A stretch of DNA of 33,490 nt, taken from the NCBI RefSeq assembly GCF_019396325.1, contig NZ_JAHKRO010000104.1, positions 1 to 33,490 of the forward strand. Reading direction: 5' to 3'. Of this stretch, positions 32,799-33,490 are shown piece after piece. The stretch comes from Nonomuraea ceibae (GTDB lineage: Bacteria > Actinomycetota > Actinomycetes > Streptosporangiales > Streptosporangiaceae). The translations under genes and the position numbers were made by a program. The notes beneath the pieces were generated by a model, which was not told where the DNA came from, searched no databases, and worked only from the letters and a program-made list of their open reading frames with translations. Each line of letters opens with the position of its first letter. The first letter of the stretch is position 1.

Positions 32799-32838
32799 CC
32801 GGATAACTCCGGATGAATCCGGACGATGTCGGATGCTT
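32799..32838. repeat. Four 10-bp tandem repeats (iteron-like)
   Basis: CCGGATAACT, CCGGATGAAT, CCGGACGATG and TCGGATGCTT follow one another without gaps, one helical turn apart. A fifth similar copy, CCGGATGATC, lies at 32718-32727. They lie in the 364-bp non-coding gap (32612-32975) between the regulator and the small genes; apart from these repeats and the dyad above I see nothing else in that gap. Confidence 0.7.
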
Positions 32839-32975
32839 ACGGAGTTTAACGTCCGCTGCCGTCTATTTCCGATCTCGTACGGCTCCGTCCGAGCACGTTT
32901 GGATCGCTGGCCCACGGCCTGCGTCAAGCCGCATGGTTACCGCATTCATTGCTGCTCTTCGGGAGGCCACCGCCC

Positions 32976-33167
32976 ATGCCGATACTCACGGCCCGCCCGT
33001 CCAGCATCGTGTACTGCGCCGACGCCCCCTGCCCGGCGGACGAGCACCTCCTGGTCACCCTCCTGACCACCTGGGTGCTCGCCACCGGGCGCACCCCGCC
33101 CGCCGGGCGTCCCGAAGACCTCACCCCGGAAGAGCTCATCGACTTCTGGGCCGACGACCGCACCTGA
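32976..33167 (+). CDS. Small hypothetical protein
   Basis: A 63-residue acidic protein, MPILTARPSSIVYCADAP at the start and LTPEELIDFWADDRT at the end. It has two Cys residues and no membrane segment or motif that I recognise. GGGAGG at 32961-32966 supports the ATG at 32976, and codon bias at the third position is typical. It is 14 bases upstream of another small gene, and divergent from a helix-turn-helix regulator, suggesting a small regulatory or partner module. Confidence 0.7.
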   Translation: MPILTARPSSIVYCADAPCPADEHLLVTLLTTWVLATGRTPPAGRPEDLTPEELIDFWADDRT

Positions 33168-33181
33168 GGAGACGAGGACCG

Positions 33182-33358
33182 ATGTTCACCACGCGCCAAC
33201 TGCTCACGCTCACGCTCACCGTCATGATCGCCGCCATCACCTGCGCCCTCGTCCTCGCCACGGGCGCCGAATGGCCCGGCGCCCTCCTCAGCGCCGGCGC
33301 CGCCGGCGGCGCCACCCTCGCCACCCTCCCCAAACTCCTCCACAAACGCGACCCGTAA
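33182..33358 (+). CDS. Small membrane protein
   Basis: A 58-residue protein with one or two hydrophobic segments (about 6-27 and perhaps 32-50) and a positively charged end (KLLHKRDP). GAGGAG at 33166-33171, overlapping the preceding stop region, supports the ATG. Probably co-transcribed with the small gene before it. No function is recognisable. Confidence 0.7.
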   Translation: MFTTRQLLTLTLTVMIAAITCALVLATGAEWPGALLSAGAAGGATLATLPKLLHKRDP

Positions 33359-33364
33359 CCCGGG

Positions 33365-33488
33365 CCCGCGCCTGGCCTGGCTTCTGCTCGCGCCTGGCCT
33401 GGCTTCCGCCCGCTCCCGGCCTGGCTTCCGCCCGCTCCCGGTCTGGCCCCGCCCGCGCCCGGCCCCCGACCCCCGGCCCCCGACCCCC
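33365..33488. repeat. GC-rich tandem repeats at the right edge
   Basis: About four copies of a 22-bp unit built around CCTGGCCTGGCTTC/CCCGGCCTGGCTTCC run from about 33365 to 33452; the TGGCTT marks recur every 22 bp. Two copies of a 14-bp unit GGCCCCCGACCCCC follow (33461-33474, 33475-33488). No frame looks coding. The array is cut by the window end. Confidence 0.75.
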
Positions 33489-33490
33489 GG

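Noticed and set aside
32813..33358. A 181-residue plus-strand frame spanning both small genes
   Set aside because: It reads across the repeats and in a different frame from the well-supported 63-residue gene; its last part is simply the 58-residue membrane protein, which has its own ribosome site.
33365..33488. CRISPR array
   Set aside because: The units are directly tandem without unique spacers and no cas gene is present.

Overview
The window is about 33.5 kb of very GC-rich chromosomal DNA from a filamentous actinomycete. This is shown by strongly GC-biased third codon positions, frequent GTG/TTG starts, ATGA/GTGA start-stop overlaps, many TetR/GntR regulators, an MbtH-like protein and an NRPS cluster. 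A family such as Streptosporangiaceae is plausible but is only a guess. No rRNA, tRNA, transposase, integrase or CRISPR was found.

Left part (1-5764): a translationally coupled minus-strand operon encodes a GH42 beta-galactosidase, two subunits of a divergent split glycine-dehydrogenase (P-protein) paralogue, and the start of an ATP-NAD-kinase-like protein. A GntR/FCD regulator diverges from it across an AT-rich operator-like region.

Middle-left (5753-16292): mostly small independent units. These are a TetR and a RimL-type acetyltransferase in divergent orientation; a TetR followed by a YkoEDC-type ECF transporter; a TetR divergent from a metallo-beta-lactamase-fold protein with altered metal ligands; a GAF-SpoIIE phosphatase; a secreted sulfatase; and an atypical SDR/epimerase ended by a terminator.

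Centre (about 16470-28270): a compact biosynthetic cluster on the plus strand. Its order is free-standing carrier protein, GT1 glycosyltransferase, free-standing adenylation enzyme, MbtH-like protein, kynurenine-3-monooxygenase-like flavoprotein, uncharacterised protein, C-A-T-R NRPS, MFS exporter and O-methyltransferase. Most junctions overlap by a few bases. The logic is a two-residue peptide released reductively as an aldehyde or alcohol, or a cyclised product of it, then hydroxylated, methylated, glycosylated and exported. Two perfect and one near-perfect copies of the 14-bp CebR/CelR-type palindrome (TGGGAGCGCTCCCA) sit at the cluster promoter and inside the first codons of the adenylation gene. 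Both adenylation-containing genes carry one early TTA codon. This suggests control by a cello-oligosaccharide-type LacI repressor plus a bldA-type developmental gate, an arrangement reminiscent of thaxtomin control in Streptomyces scabies. I recognise no described cluster of this composition.

Right part (28282-33490): a secreted CBM13-PL9 pectate lyase (minus), a stand-alone acyl-CoA-ligase-like enzyme (plus), a helix-turn-helix/Sel1-like regulator (minus) facing two tiny proteins, four exact-phase 10-bp tandem repeats between them, and GC-rich tandem repeats at the edge. GH42, sulfatase and pectate lyase together suggest a plant- or polysaccharide-associated lifestyle, which fits the sugar-type operator on the cluster.
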